Counted from the first letter of the stretch, positions 28,655-38,810 are shown. The stretch: DNA of 64,000 nt from Comamonadaceae bacterium 2PF (GCA_005502875.1 SCMV01000003.1:1-64000), one strand, 5' to 3'. The notes: generated by a model not told the origin, from the letters alone. Numbers and translations are program-made.

Positions 28655-29788
28655 TCAGTTCAGGGTGCGCCGGTAGCTCTTGACCGCCAACAGCCCGAAC
28701 ACCAGCCCGGCCAGCATGATCGGCCACAGGTGCGGCCACATGTCGATCAGCGTGAACTCCTTGAGGAACACGCCCCGCGAGCCGCGCACGAAGTAGGTCA
28801 GCGGCAGCCCTTGGGAGATCACCTGCGCCCACTGCGGCATGCCGCTGTAGGGGAACATGAAGCCCGACAGCAGGATGGACGGCAGGAAGTAGAAGAACGA
28901 CAGCTGCATGGCCTGCATCTGCGACATGGCCGCCGTCGAGATCAGGATGCCGACTGACAGCGTGGTGATGCCGTAGGCCAGCAACAGCGCGATCAGTGCC
29001 AGCGGGTCGCCCGTGAGCGGCAACTTGAACAGCAGGAAAGCGATCGCCAGGATGATCGACACCTGCACCACCCCCACCAGGAAGGTCGGGATGATCTTGC
29101 CGATGATCATCTCCCAGGGCTCGGTCGGCGTGACCAGCAGGAACTCCATCGAGCCCTGCTCTTTTTCCTTGGTGATGGACATGGCCGTCATCACCAGCAG
29201 CGACACGTTCAGGATCATGCCCACCAGGCCGGGGATGATGAAGAAGGTCTGCTCGCCCTGTGGGTTGAAGCGGCGCTGCACGCGCACCTCCAGCTTGGGC
29301 TCGCCGGTGAACGTCGCCTCGATGCCGTCCTTGCGGAACAGGTGAGCGGCGGTTTGCCGCGCCACCTCGCCGGTCGAGGTGATGGCGCCGTTGAGCGAGA
29401 CCGGGTCGGTGGCGTCGGCCTCGACCAGGATCTGCGCAGGCAGCCCACGCATCAGGTTGCGCGTGAAGTCCGGAGGGATCTCGACCACGACCGAGGTCTG
29501 CGCCTTGCGCAGCATCTCGCTGGCCTGGTCGGACGTCAGCTGTCGCTGGTCGATCTCGAGGTAGACCGACTGCTGCAGCGCGGCCTTGTACAGCCGCGAG
29601 AACTCGCTCTTGTCGTGGTCGACCACGATGGTCGGGATGTGCCGTGGATCGGGGTTGATCGCGTAGCCGAAGACGATGACGTAGCCGATGGTGACCGACA
29701 GCAGCGACACGAAGGTCATGCGGTCGCGCACCATGTGGATCAGCTCCTTGGTGGCGATGGCGGCGATGCGGTTGAAAGCCTGTAGCAC
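28655..29788 (-). CDS. ABC-2 type exporter permease (YhhJ/YbhR-like)
   Basis: A 377-residue permease: TM1 (about 26-45), a large periplasmic domain (about 50-175) and five C-terminal membrane segments including VGMILNVSLLVMTAMSITKEKEQGSMEFLLVTPTEPWE-type sequence. This is the ABC2_membrane_3 architecture used with an HlyD-like adaptor. The start is GTG 29788, supported by GGAG with a 6-base spacer; no ATG is well placed. Ten bases after the ATPase stop. Last gene of the six-gene operon; presumed to export the product of the GH3/GNAT enzymes. Confidence 0.9.
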   Translation of the reverse strand: MLQAFNRIAAIATKELIHMVRDRMTFVSLLSVTIGYVIVFGYAINPDPRHIPTIVVDHDKSEFSRLYKAALQQSVYLEIDQRQLTSDQASEMLRKAQTSVVVEIPPDFTRNLMRGLPAQILVEADATDPVSLNGAITSTGEVARQTAAHLFRKDGIEATFTGEPKLEVRVQRRFNPQGEQTFFIIPGLVGMILNVSLLVMTAMSITKEKEQGSMEFLLVTPTEPWEMIIGKIIPTFLVGVVQVSIILAIAFLLFKLPLTGDPLALIALLLAYGITTLSVGILISTAAMSQMQAMQLSFFYFLPSILLSGFMFPYSGMPQWAQVISQGLPLTYFVRGSRGVFLKEFTLIDMWPHLWPIMLAGLVFGLLAVKSYRRTLN

Positions 29789-29798
29789 CTGGGGCTCC

Positions 29799-30737
29799 TC
29801 AGAACTGCGTGATGGAACCCTGCTGCTGCAAGGTCAGGTAGAAAAAGACGTCTTCCAGGCCCACGTCGATGTCGACGGGCGTGCCCGCGTGCAGGCCGTG
29901 CTGCGCCAGGTCGTGCACCCAGGAGCCCACGTCTTCGTGCGAGCGGGCCACCACGCGGATGCTGTTGCCCTGCTGCGAGAGCCGCACGATGCGCGGGTCG
30001 TGCGCCAGGTGAGGGTGGCGGAAGACCTCTTGAAGCGGCACCTGCGCGGCCACCAGGGGCGCGTCGGCCAGCACCCGCTCGGGCGCGTCGTCCACCAGCA
30101 GTCGGCCATACAGCACGTAAGCGATGCGGTTCGAGCGCATGGCCTCGTCCATGTAGTGCGTGCTCACCAGCACCGACACGCCGGTCGAGGCGATATCCTG
30201 CAGGATGTCCCAGAAGGCTTCGCGCGCCTTCGGGTCCACGCCGGCGGTGGGCTCGTCGAGCAGCAGGATGCGCGGGCGGTGCGCCATCGCGCAGGCCAGC
30301 GCCAGGCGCTGCTTCCAGCCGCCCGACATGGTGCCCACGCGCTGCTTGTCTCGGCCCTCGTTGTCGAAGGCGAACTGCTTGACCAGCTCGGTGACCCGCC
30401 CGGCCACGTCCTTGATGCCGTAGAGCTTGCAGACGAACTGCAGGTTCTCGCGCACCGTCAGGTCGCGATATAGGCTGAAGTGCTGGGTCATGTAGCCCAG
30501 CAAAGGCTTGATCTTGGGCGCCTGCGTGGCGATGTCGAAGCCCAGGCAGGTGCCGCGCCCGGAGGTCAGCGGCACCAGGCCGCACATCATGCGGATGGCG
30601 GTGGTCTTGCCCGAGCCGTTGGGGCCGAGGAAGCCGTAGAGCTGGCCTTCCTCGATGGTCATGTTGAGCTGGTCGACGACCGTCTTGTCACCAAAGGTCT
30701 TGGTGAGGTCGCGCACCTCGATGATGGACTGGGCCAC
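29799..30737 (-). CDS. ABC exporter ATP-binding protein
   Basis: A 312-residue ATPase: Walker A GPNGSGKT (38-45), Q-loop near QHFSLYRDLTVRENL, signature MSGGWKQRLALACA, Walker B with RILLLDEPTAGVDP, and the switch His in VLVSTHYMDEA. The C-terminal extension of about 80 residues is typical of ATPases paired with ABC-2 permeases. I set the start at GTG 30737 (VAQSIIEVRDL) because AAGGA lies 6 bases before it and family similarity begins there; the frame stays open upstream into the HlyD gene without likeness. Confidence 0.93.
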   Translation of the reverse strand: MAQSIIEVRDLTKTFGDKTVVDQLNMTIEEGQLYGFLGPNGSGKTTAIRMMCGLVPLTSGRGTCLGFDIATQAPKIKPLLGYMTQHFSLYRDLTVRENLQFVCKLYGIKDVAGRVTELVKQFAFDNEGRDKQRVGTMSGGWKQRLALACAMAHRPRILLLDEPTAGVDPKAREAFWDILQDIASTGVSVLVSTHYMDEAMRSNRIAYVLYGRLLVDDAPERVLADAPLVAAQVPLQEVFRHPHLAHDPRIVRLSQQGNSIRVVARSHEDVGSWVHDLAQHGLHAGTPVDIDVGLEDVFFYLTLQQQGSITQF

Positions 30738-30757
30738 GTCGCGTCCTTCGCTTGCGT

Positions 30758-31765
30758 TCAGGAGGCTTTCGCGGCCACGCCGGCCACCTTCACGCCCACG
30801 GGGGTGCCGGGGGGCGCGGTGCAGCCGGCCGGGGTTTCCAGTCGCGCTTCGGTCAGGAAGCTCAGGCGGTCGCGCAGCTCCTGGCTGAACATCATCGGCT
30901 GGGTGTACTCGGGGCGGGCGCTCACGCGCGTGACGCGGGCCGTTGCAGGCTTGTCGCAACCCGAGATCTCGACGGCGACCTGATTGCCCGGCAGGAACTT
31001 CGGGCGCAGGTCGTTGGGCACGAAAAAGCGCACGCGCAGCGAGCCGGTGTGCAGGATGGTCATCGTGGTGCTGCCGGCGGTGGCGAACTCGCCCTGGCGC
31101 ACGTACAGCTCCTGGATCACGCCGGCCACCGGGGCCGTCACCTGCTTTTGCTGCAGCAGCCATTCGACCTGGGCGACGCCGGCCTCGGCCGCCACTGTCT
31201 GGGCTTGCGCTGCGGCCTGCTCGTCGGTGCGCGCGCCTTCCTTGGCCACGCGCAGCGCCGCGCGCGCGTCTTCGACCTGGGCCTCGGCCAGCTGCACGTT
31301 GGTGCGGTCGTTGTCCACCTGCGTCTCGCTCACGAAATTCTTCTTGAGCAGCGACTCGCTCTTTTTCAGGTTGCTTTCGGCTTGAGCCAGCTGCGTCTTG
31401 GCGTAACGCAGTTTGGCGCGCAGGCTCTCGAGTTCGGCCTGGCGGGCGCCCTTGCTCAGGTTCTTGCTTTGCGCCTCGGCCTGTTGCTTGCGGGCCTGGG
31501 CTTCTGCCAGGCGGGCCTGCTCCTGCTGTGACTCCAGCGTGTAGAGCATGTCGCCTGGTTTGACAACCTGGCCTTCTTTGACGCCGAGCTGGGCCATGGT
31601 GCCCGAGACAGGCGAGGCCACGGAGGTGGTGTCCGCCTCGATGTAGCCAGGCAGTTGCAGCTCGGTCTGGCCGTCGAAGCAGCCGCTCAAACCCAAGGCG
31701 AGCAGCGAAACCGCCAGCACGCTGGGGCGCAGGTGGCGTTGGATGGGGGTCGACGGCAACTTCAT
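30758..31765 (-). CDS. HlyD/YbhG-family periplasmic adaptor, lipoprotein
   Basis: A 335-residue membrane fusion protein. The lipobox LSGC puts C29 at the mature N-terminus. Then come a half biotinyl-lipoyl motif (SPVSGTMAQLGVKEGQVVKPGDML), a long alpha-helical hairpin rich in Ala, Gln, Lys and Glu (about 75-190), the second lipoyl half (VTAPVAGVIQELYVRQGEF) and a beta-barrel domain. It bridges the ABC permease to an outer-membrane channel; no TolC-like gene is in the window. Twenty bases before the ATPase. Confidence 0.92.
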   Translation of the reverse strand: MKLPSTPIQRHLRPSVLAVSLLALGLSGCFDGQTELQLPGYIEADTTSVASPVSGTMAQLGVKEGQVVKPGDMLYTLESQQEQARLAEAQARKQQAEAQSKNLSKGARQAELESLRAKLRYAKTQLAQAESNLKKSESLLKKNFVSETQVDNDRTNVQLAEAQVEDARAALRVAKEGARTDEQAAAQAQTVAAEAGVAQVEWLLQQKQVTAPVAGVIQELYVRQGEFATAGSTTMTILHTGSLRVRFFVPNDLRPKFLPGNQVAVEISGCDKPATARVTRVSARPEYTQPMMFSQELRDRLSFLTEARLETPAGCTAPPGTPVGVKVAGVAAKAS

Positions 31766-31804
31766 GTCGAAACTTTCATGTCACTCAGGTTCACAGCCGG
31801 GGCC

Positions 31805-32902
31805 TCACAGGCGGCCCAGCTCCACGTACAGGGGGCGGTTGTCGATGCCGGGGCGCGGATCGTCACCATAGCTCAGCCAGAAGTGGCTGGAGATCAACTT
31901 TTGACGCTTGTAGCCACGCGGCACATCGACCAGCGGATCGCCGTGTGTCACGGCGGTGGCCAGGGCGTCGTACTTCTGGCCTTCGTGCGCCATCACCCAG
32001 TCGATCAGGGCCTGGTAGGTGGCGCCATCGTCACCGGCGATCAGCACGTTGTAGAGCGTCAGGTAGTTCAGCACGCCACCCACGGGCGGCAGCTTGAAGC
32101 CGCCGGCCAGGCTCACGTACAGGTTGTAGATCGGGCGCAGCACCTTGATGGCGGGCTTGAAGCCCATGATGCGCGTTTGCTTGTAGGCCTTCTGGTTCCA
32201 GCCGGCCAGCATGCCGATGATCTCGCCTCCCCTGAGCGCCAGCACGTAGTCGCTGACCTTCAGGCCTGCGTAGTACGGATCGCCCTTGGCCATCTTCTCG
32301 AAGTCGTAGAGCGGGTAGCCATTGCGGCGCGGCGCTTCGCGGTCGAAGAAGGCCTGCATGGCGCTCAGGTCGGCGTTGGTGGCCGCGCGCAGCGTCACGC
32401 CGGCCGGCACGCGTGGCTGGACCTTGCGCACGAAGATGAAGCTGGTCTCGATCGTGTGGCTCACCCAGTAGCGAAACAGCACGTCGTCCTTGACGCGCGA
32501 CGCGGCTTCCAGCGGCGCCGTGTTGTCCTTCATCACGATGCCGTGCATCAGGTCATCGGTGTTGCGGAACTTCTTTTGCTCGGCGAACAGGGCCGAGGCG
32601 ATGCCGCGGCGGCGGTAGAACGGGTCCACGCGCGTGTCACCCGAGTAGTACAGGCGGCGCTTCTTGCCGCTGATGTACATGTCGTGGCCCGAGATGACCG
32701 TCAGGCCCGCGAGCACATCGGGGCGCTCGTCGTCGTCGGCCACGGTCATGATGAACTCGTCGCCGACCACGCGCGAGCCGATGAAGAAGTCCGGCTGGCG
32801 CTGAAAGCACATCTCGGCCGGGCCGGGCATGGTGATCTTCGAGACCAGGTCGTGGATCTTGGGGTTGTCGGCTTCGGTGCCGAGGCGGATGGTGATGGCC
32901 AT
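31805..32902 (-). CDS. GNAT-family N-acyltransferase of the GH3 cluster
   Basis: A 365-residue protein with an N-terminal GNAT domain: SGDTRVDPFYRRRGIASALF (about 87-106) carries the acyl-CoA-binding R/Q-x-x-G-x-A element (RRRGIA, 97-102). A second, degenerate GNAT-like half spans about 165-300. Acyl-group donor and acceptor are unknown. It lies between the GH3 enzyme (27 bases upstream) and the HlyD adaptor (39 bases downstream). It shares the SGDT-x-x-x-P-x-Y segment with the first gene of the operon, suggesting that the two are distant relatives. Confidence 0.78.
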   Translation of the reverse strand: MAITIRLGTEADNPKIHDLVSKITMPGPAEMCFQRQPDFFIGSRVVGDEFIMTVADDDERPDVLAGLTVISGHDMYISGKKRRLYYSGDTRVDPFYRRRGIASALFAEQKKFRNTDDLMHGIVMKDNTAPLEAASRVKDDVLFRYWVSHTIETSFIFVRKVQPRVPAGVTLRAATNADLSAMQAFFDREAPRRNGYPLYDFEKMAKGDPYYAGLKVSDYVLALRGGEIIGMLAGWNQKAYKQTRIMGFKPAIKVLRPIYNLYVSLAGGFKLPPVGGVLNYLTLYNVLIAGDDGATYQALIDWVMAHEGQKYDALATAVTHGDPLVDVPRGYKRQKLISSHFWLSYGDDPRPGIDNRPLYVELGRL

Positions 32903-32929
32903 GGTGCTGCTTGTTTTCTTGAAGGGTCT

Positions 32930-34555
32930 TCAGGCGTCCAGCGATTCACGCAGCATCGCGGGCACCGATCCGCGCCAGTGGCGCAGGGGTTCGATCTTGA
33001 TGTTGCCTTCGATCATGCCGCGTTCGCGGCACTGGTCCATGTAGATCTGGCGCATGTGTGGCAGGGCCACGCAGGCTGCGTGCTGAAGCTGGCCCAACTC
33101 GCGCGCCAGCTTGTAGTGGAAATTGGCCTGCAGGGCTTTTTCAACCTGCGCTGCCAGGTCACTTTGCAGGGCCTGACGCGGCGCGCGCTCGTCGCATTCC
33201 ACGAGCAGCACATAGCCGGGGGTGCGACCACGCGCTTCGTCCAGCGCCAGCAGGGTCACCGGCAATGCGCCCGACAACGACAAGCCATCCTGCACGGCCT
33301 GTGCCGTGGTGGCGCTGGTCTTCTCGCCGACCAGGTCGACGCCATCGTTGCGGCCCAGGAAGGTCAGGCAGGGCACCTGGCCCAGGCTGCCTTCGACGCG
33401 CAGCACATCGCTCATCTGGTAGCGCGCGAAGCCGCTGCCGGTGGTCATCACGGGGATGACCTCCTGGCCTTCGCGCAGCTGCCAGGCGGCCAGCGTCTGG
33501 CCATCGTTGGCGTCAACGAACTCGTAGAAATGGCTCAGGTAGGACAGCGGGTAGCGCCCCTGGAAGGGAAAGGTCACCACGCCTTCGGTGGCCCACAGGC
33601 CCTTGCCCTGGAAGTTGGCGTGCGGCAGGAAGCCGTGCAGCTTGCGCGCCCAAGGCGTGGCCGCGGCCGTGTCCCAGGCGCTGACCACGGCCAGGCTGGG
33701 CCACAGTGCCTTGAAGAAGGCCGGGTCCATGCGGCCGTCCCAGCTGCGCAACAGGCTGGCGGTGCGCTGTGAACGCGGGCACGGCACGCCGGCCATCGAC
33801 GCGGTGCGGCGGCCCCAGTTGCCTTGCGCCAGCACCTGCGACAGCTCTTCGCGCCAGTGCGACATCTGCTCGAGCAAGCCCAGACCGAAGGTCGGGCTCC
33901 ACACCGAGATGAAGCCCAGCGCGTCGTCGGCTGCGAGGTAGGCGATGGTGGCAAACAACGAGTCGTCCGACGACTGCGCCAGCGCGATCTCTTGCGGCGC
34001 CGCTTGCGTCAGGTACGCGAGCAGGCGCTTGCCGAACGACAGCATCTTCATGTCGTCGTTGATGTCGCCGGCGGTCTGGCTGCGCATCTCGGTCGGGATC
34101 CACGACAGCGACCAGTAATGCGTGCCGCGCCCCTGCTGCGGAAACTGCCGATACAGGTCGCCCACCCAGGCCGTGATGACCTGGTCGAGCTCGTCGAGGA
34201 ACATCTTCGTGTACGGGACCCACTTGACCGCAGAGGTCGAACCGCTGGTCGGCTGGTAGCGCATCACCGGCGAGTCGATCAGCAGCGACTGCTTGCGCGC
34301 GCGTTGCTGAGCGATCACCTCGGCGTGATCCTGGTAGGTGCTCAGCGGCAGCTGGCGCGAGAACTCTTCCCACGACCAGTCCGCGCGTATGCCACGGCGC
34401 TGCCCCTCAGGCGAGCGGGCCACAGCGGACAACCAACGACTCAACCTGGCGCGCTGGACCGATTCCAGTTCACCGAGGTGCCGTTCGAAACGCTGGCGCC
34501 CCGGGGCGACCAGCAGGCGGAGGAGGTGGTGTCCGAGGGTGGTGCCGGCCCCCAT
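32930..34555 (-). CDS. GH3-family acyl-adenylating / acyl-amide synthetase
   Basis: A 541-residue member of the GH3 branch of the adenylate-forming superfamily, whose plant members join amino acids to jasmonate or auxin. The three ATP/AMP motifs are recognisable: TSGSTSAVK (103-111), ATEG (322-325) in place of the Y-x-x-SE motif, and FARYQMSDV (376-384) for the YRxGDV motif; GRNDGVDLVGEK follows at 401-412. Bacterial members are poorly characterised. Its ATG overlaps the stop of the preceding acyltransferase gene (TGATG), so the two are made together. The acid substrate and the amine are not known. Confidence 0.85.
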   Translation of the reverse strand: MGAGTTLGHHLLRLLVAPGRQRFERHLGELESVQRARLSRWLSAVARSPEGQRRGIRADWSWEEFSRQLPLSTYQDHAEVIAQQRARKQSLLIDSPVMRYQPTSGSTSAVKWVPYTKMFLDELDQVITAWVGDLYRQFPQQGRGTHYWSLSWIPTEMRSQTAGDINDDMKMLSFGKRLLAYLTQAAPQEIALAQSSDDSLFATIAYLAADDALGFISVWSPTFGLGLLEQMSHWREELSQVLAQGNWGRRTASMAGVPCPRSQRTASLLRSWDGRMDPAFFKALWPSLAVVSAWDTAAATPWARKLHGFLPHANFQGKGLWATEGVVTFPFQGRYPLSYLSHFYEFVDANDGQTLAAWQLREGQEVIPVMTTGSGFARYQMSDVLRVEGSLGQVPCLTFLGRNDGVDLVGEKTSATTAQAVQDGLSLSGALPVTLLALDEARGRTPGYVLLVECDERAPRQALQSDLAAQVEKALQANFHYKLARELGQLQHAACVALPHMRQIYMDQCRERGMIEGNIKIEPLRHWRGSVPAMLRESLDA

Positions 34556-35436
34556 CAGGAGGCCTTGGAACGCTCGAGAGCGTCCTGGGCATCGGCATCA
34601 TCCCAAGCAGCCGATTGACGGCGACTGGTCGTGGGCTTGACGTCCAGCTCCTGACCCGGGCGGCTGTGCGTGCCCAGGATGTGCTTCTTGACCCACTTCC
34701 AGGGCACGTCCACGATGGAGCGGAACAGGCTCTCGTAATCGCAAGCGGCCAGGCAGGGCACCTCGTGGCCCTGACGCCAGCCCGGATTGACCTTCTCGAA
34801 GAAGGCGATGTGCTTGTTGGCGGCCTTGAGTTCGGGCGTGATGCCAGCCACGTCGCCTTTGAGGCGCACGTAGTCGTTGCCGAAGTCCAGCACCATGTTT
34901 TCGCGGTCGAAGGCTTCGGGGAACAGGGCGTCGCAATACGCTTCGGTGATGCGGCGATAGCGCTCGTCCATGCCAGGGCGATTGCCGCCGACCTTGGGGT
35001 AGTAGTTGTAGAAGTTGTTCGTCATCAACAGGTACGTCTTGTAGCCCTTGGAGATGAGGAACCAGTAGAACGGCACGAAGGGGCGCTTGATGCGCTCGAT
35101 GACCAGGCGGCGGTAGAAGGTGTTGGCCAGCGCGTTGTTGCCCCAGTACGCCGGCTCGATGATGGTGTCGCCGCTGAAGATGCCGCGCAGGCGCTTGCCA
35201 TCGACCTTGATGTCGAAGAAGGTCTGGGTGGAAAAGCCCACCACCTTGTCGTCGGCCTTGCGGGTGACCAGGATCACGCCGGACTTCTTGCTCAGGTCGT
35301 TGAGGAAGATGTCGAGCGAGGTGTTCTCGTAAAACGACGAATACAGCTCGTACATCTGCTTGATGTGCGTGACCGTGATCGCCTGGATCGGGCGAAAGAA
35401 GGTGCTGACTTTTTCTTTCCTGGCCGTGGTGGACAT
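34555..35436 (-). CDS. GNAT-like protein, first gene of the GH3/ABC-exporter operon
   Basis: A 293-residue protein that I cannot assign to a named family. Residues 50-115 resemble a GNAT core (SGVILVTRKADDKVVGFS strands, then GIFSGDTIIEPAYWGNNALA, 86-104, in the place of the acyl-CoA loop, but with WGNNA instead of R-x-x-G-x-A). The middle is aromatic-rich (PFVPFYWFLISKGYKTYLL, NNFYNYYP). The C-terminal 45 residues are charged and probably disordered. It starts the operon, has GGAG 7 bases before the ATG and overlaps the GH3 gene by one base. A transfer or N-acyl synthase role is inference. Confidence 0.65.
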   Translation of the reverse strand: MSTTARKEKVSTFFRPIQAITVTHIKQMYELYSSFYENTSLDIFLNDLSKKSGVILVTRKADDKVVGFSTQTFFDIKVDGKRLRGIFSGDTIIEPAYWGNNALANTFYRRLVIERIKRPFVPFYWFLISKGYKTYLLMTNNFYNYYPKVGGNRPGMDERYRRITEAYCDALFPEAFDRENMVLDFGNDYVRLKGDVAGITPELKAANKHIAFFEKVNPGWRQGHEVPCLAACDYESLFRSIVDVPWKWVKKHILGTHSRPGQELDVKPTTSRRQSAAWDDADAQDALERSKAS

Positions 35437-35517
35437 GCTGAGGCTCCATCGAAGCGCGTGGCTTCTGCGATCGAGCGCCGGGCCGGTGGGCTGGGCGTCG
35501 ACTTTGACTGCTGTTTT

Positions 35518-35533
35518 GTAACGCGTTCGTTAC
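35518..35533. promoter_or_regulatory. Operator-like inverted repeat upstream of the GH3/exporter operon
   Basis: GTAACG-CGTT-CGTTAC (35518-35533) is a perfect 6+6 inverted repeat, 82 bases before the ATG at 35436. The heptamer ACGCGTT also occurs twice in direct orientation (35521-35527, 35532-35538). Such spacing suits a TetR- or MarR-type regulator, common for exporter operons. No regulator gene is adjacent, and I found no confident -10/-35 pair for the minus strand. Confidence 0.5.
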
Positions 35534-35806
35534 GCGTTGACGTTGAAGTCAGGATGCGCCGCACCCCTTTGAGCGCACACCGGGCTTGCCCTCGGTGAAC
35601 ACTTATATGAGGGGTGTGTAATGCCTTCGATTAGTAAGAAGGGGTAGGGGGGTGTCCTCAGGGTTTTGGAGTGGAGGGGGCAAAAGGCGTGCGTTTCGGG
35701 GTGTGCGGGCGACTCGCTGTTTGAAATGCGCGATCGGCGCCCGTTCGGTGGCCGGGCTCGGCGGCCCGTGAACCCCCCGTTTGCGCCGAACTGCACAAGG
35801 GGGGCT

Positions 35807-35834
35807 TGGTCTGTCTCTCAGTCCTGCGTATAAT
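35807..35834 (+). promoter_or_regulatory. Promoter of the ATP synthase operon
   Basis: -35 TTGGTC (35807-35812), a 16-base spacer and a perfect -10 TATAAT (35829-35834). Transcription would start near 35841, about 35 bases before atpI. Confidence 0.75.
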
Positions 35835-35876
35835 CTTTAGGTTTTGCCGACGCCGTGGTGGCGTTTGAATCCGGTG

Positions 35877-36416
35877 ATGTCAATGAGTGGTTCCCACACG
35901 CAGCCGTCTGGTGGCTCAGCACAGAGCGCCAAGCAGGCAGAGGCGAGGGGTGCTTCATTCGAAGACAGCGATCTGGACGAGGACGCCCTGCCGCCGGTCA
36001 GCCCGCTGACGCGAGAAGAGGCGCAAGCCCTGCTCGCCCGGCAGCCCTCCTTCTCTGTCTGGCAGGCCTTGGCCTCGCAAGCGGTGGTCGGGTTGCTGGT
36101 CGCGCTGACCTGGGGGGCGCTGGCCGCAAGTCAGGCTGCTTTGCTGTCCGCGCTGTATGGCGCGGTGGTGGTGGTCGTGCCGAATGCGCTGATGGCGCGC
36201 GGCGTCTTCGGTCGGCGAGCGGGGCGCAGTGTCGGGGGGCTTCTCGTGTGGGAGATCCTCAAGCTGTGTCTGTCCGGGGCCTTGCTGGTCCTGGCGCCGG
36301 TGGTGCTGAGCCCGATCGACTGGGCGGCGCTGCTGGTCACCATGGTGTTGTGCTTGAAATCAATTGCCGTGGCGCTGTTCATCCAACAGCGTCGCACCAA
36401 GAATAGAAACGTTTGA
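35877..36416 (+). CDS. atpI: ATP synthase subunit I
   Basis: A 179-residue membrane protein at the head of the atp operon; AtpI assists assembly of the c-ring. A hydrophilic N-terminus of about 55 residues (Ser/Gln/Asp/Glu-rich) precedes four membrane segments: VWQALASQAVVGLLVALTWG, a second around ALLSALYGAVVVVVPNAL, then VGGLLVWEILKLCLSGALLV and WAALLVTMVLCLKSIAVALF. The start is uncertain: ATG 35877 and ATG 35883 are in frame and neither has a strong ribosome site. Confidence 0.85.
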   Translation: MSMSGSHTQPSGGSAQSAKQAEARGASFEDSDLDEDALPPVSPLTREEAQALLARQPSFSVWQALASQAVVGLLVALTWGALAASQAALLSALYGAVVVVVPNALMARGVFGRRAGRSVGGLLVWEILKLCLSGALLVLAPVVLSPIDWAALLVTMVLCLKSIAVALFIQQRRTKNRNV

Positions 36417-36428
36417 CGAGAGTCGCCC

Positions 36429-37638
<1,210 letters not shown>

Positions 37639-37687
37639 TCGGTCTTTCTCGACTGAACATCCCCTTTAACCGAGAAAGGTCCGAGCC

Positions 37688-38158
37688 GTGAATCTGAACG
37701 CAACGCTGTTCGCGCAGATCGTGGTCTTCGGGATCCTCTGGTGGTTCACGATGAAGTTCGTGTGGCCGCCGATCACGAAGGCGCTCGACGAGCGCGCAAG
37801 CAAGATCGCCGATGGTCTGGCTGCCGCCGACAAGGCCAAGCTGGAACTGGCGAACGCCAACAAGAGCGTCCAGGCTCAGCTCGCCCAATCCCGCGACGAA
37901 ATCGCTCAACGACTGGCCGACGCTGAAAAGCGCGCTGCCGTGATCGTTGAAGAGGCCAAGAAGCGCGCTTCTGACGAAGCCGCCAAGATCGTTGCTGATG
38001 CCAAGGCAGAAGCCGATCAACTGGCCACCCAGGCCCGTGAGACCCTGCGCGAGCAGGTCGCCGGTCTGGCCGTCAAGGGTGCCGAGCAGATCCTTCGCCG
38101 CGAGGTCTCTGCCCAGGTCCATGCCGACCTGCTGAGCCGCCTGAAGTCGGAGCTGTGA
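37688..38158 (+). CDS. atpF: ATP synthase Fo subunit b
   Basis: A 156-residue peripheral-stalk subunit: one N-terminal membrane helix ([23 protein letters not shown]) and a long charged coiled coil (about 30-156) rich in Ala, Lys and Glu. It links subunit a to delta and alpha. The start at 37688 gives [10 protein letters not shown], as in relatives. Confidence 0.96.
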   Translation: MNLNATLFAQIVVFGILWWFTMKFVWPPITKALDERASKIADGLAAADKAKLELANANKSVQAQLAQSRDEIAQRLADAEKRAAVIVEEAKKRASDEAAKIVADAKAEADQLATQARETLREQVAGLAVKGAEQILRREVSAQVHADLLSRLKSEL

Positions 38159-38160
38159 TC

Positions 38161-38694
38161 ATGGCCGAGCTTGCCACCATCGCCCGTCCTTACGCCGAAG
38201 CGCTGTTCAAGGCCACTCCCCAGGCTGAGCAATCCGCCTGGGTGGCGCAAGTCGCTGCCCTGGGGCAAGTCGCTCGCGACGCCCAGGTGCAAGGCCTTGC
38301 CGACAACCCCCGTGCCACCCAAGACCAGGTCTATGGCGTGATCACGGAGGCTGCCAAGGTGGCTCTTGCGCCGGTCGTGGCCAATTTCCTGCGTACCGTT
38401 CTGGAAAACGGTCGTCTGGCGGCCCTGCCGCTGATGGCCGAGCAGTTCCAAGCCCTCGTGCAAGCCCGTCAGGGTGTGTCCGAAGCCCGCATCACCAGCG
38501 CCTTCGCGGTGTCCGACGAACAAGTCGCCGACATCCTGGTGCCGCTGGAAAAGCGCTTCGGCCGCAAACTGACAGCCACGGTCGACATCGACCCTGAGCT
38601 GATCGGTGGCGTGCGAGTGGTGGTCGGCGACGAGGTGCTCGACACCTCCGTCAAGGCCCGCCTGGAACGCATGAAGTCGGCCCTCCTGGCTTGA
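38161..38694 (+). CDS. atpH: ATP synthase F1 subunit delta
   Basis: A 177-residue stator subunit: an N-terminal helical bundle (ELATIARPYAEALFK) and a C-terminal domain with ARITSAFAVSDEQVADIL-like sequence and GGVRVVVGDEVLDTSVKARLERM. ATG 38161 follows the atpF stop by two bases. Confidence 0.96.
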   Translation: MAELATIARPYAEALFKATPQAEQSAWVAQVAALGQVARDAQVQGLADNPRATQDQVYGVITEAAKVALAPVVANFLRTVLENGRLAALPLMAEQFQALVQARQGVSEARITSAFAVSDEQVADILVPLEKRFGRKLTATVDIDPELIGGVRVVVGDEVLDTSVKARLERMKSALLA

Positions 38695-38810
38695 ATCGGA
38701 GCCCGGCCTCAACCTAGAACAGTCGCCCTACCCCCGGTGGCCGCGTGCCACCGGATGTTGTCAACGAGGTTTGCCTTCGAGCAGCCCTTGACCAGACTGG
38801 GAGCAAAGCA

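Larger units (their letters stand above)
35437..35876. other. 440-base divergent control region
   Basis: No gene is seen between the GH3 operon (minus) and atpI (plus). The left third holds an operator-like inverted repeat (35518-35533), the centre an AT-richer island (CACTTATATGAGG, about 35599) and G-runs, the right end the atp promoter (35807-35834). CCCCCC and GGGGGG blocks near 35774 and 35800 could pair. Confidence 0.6.
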
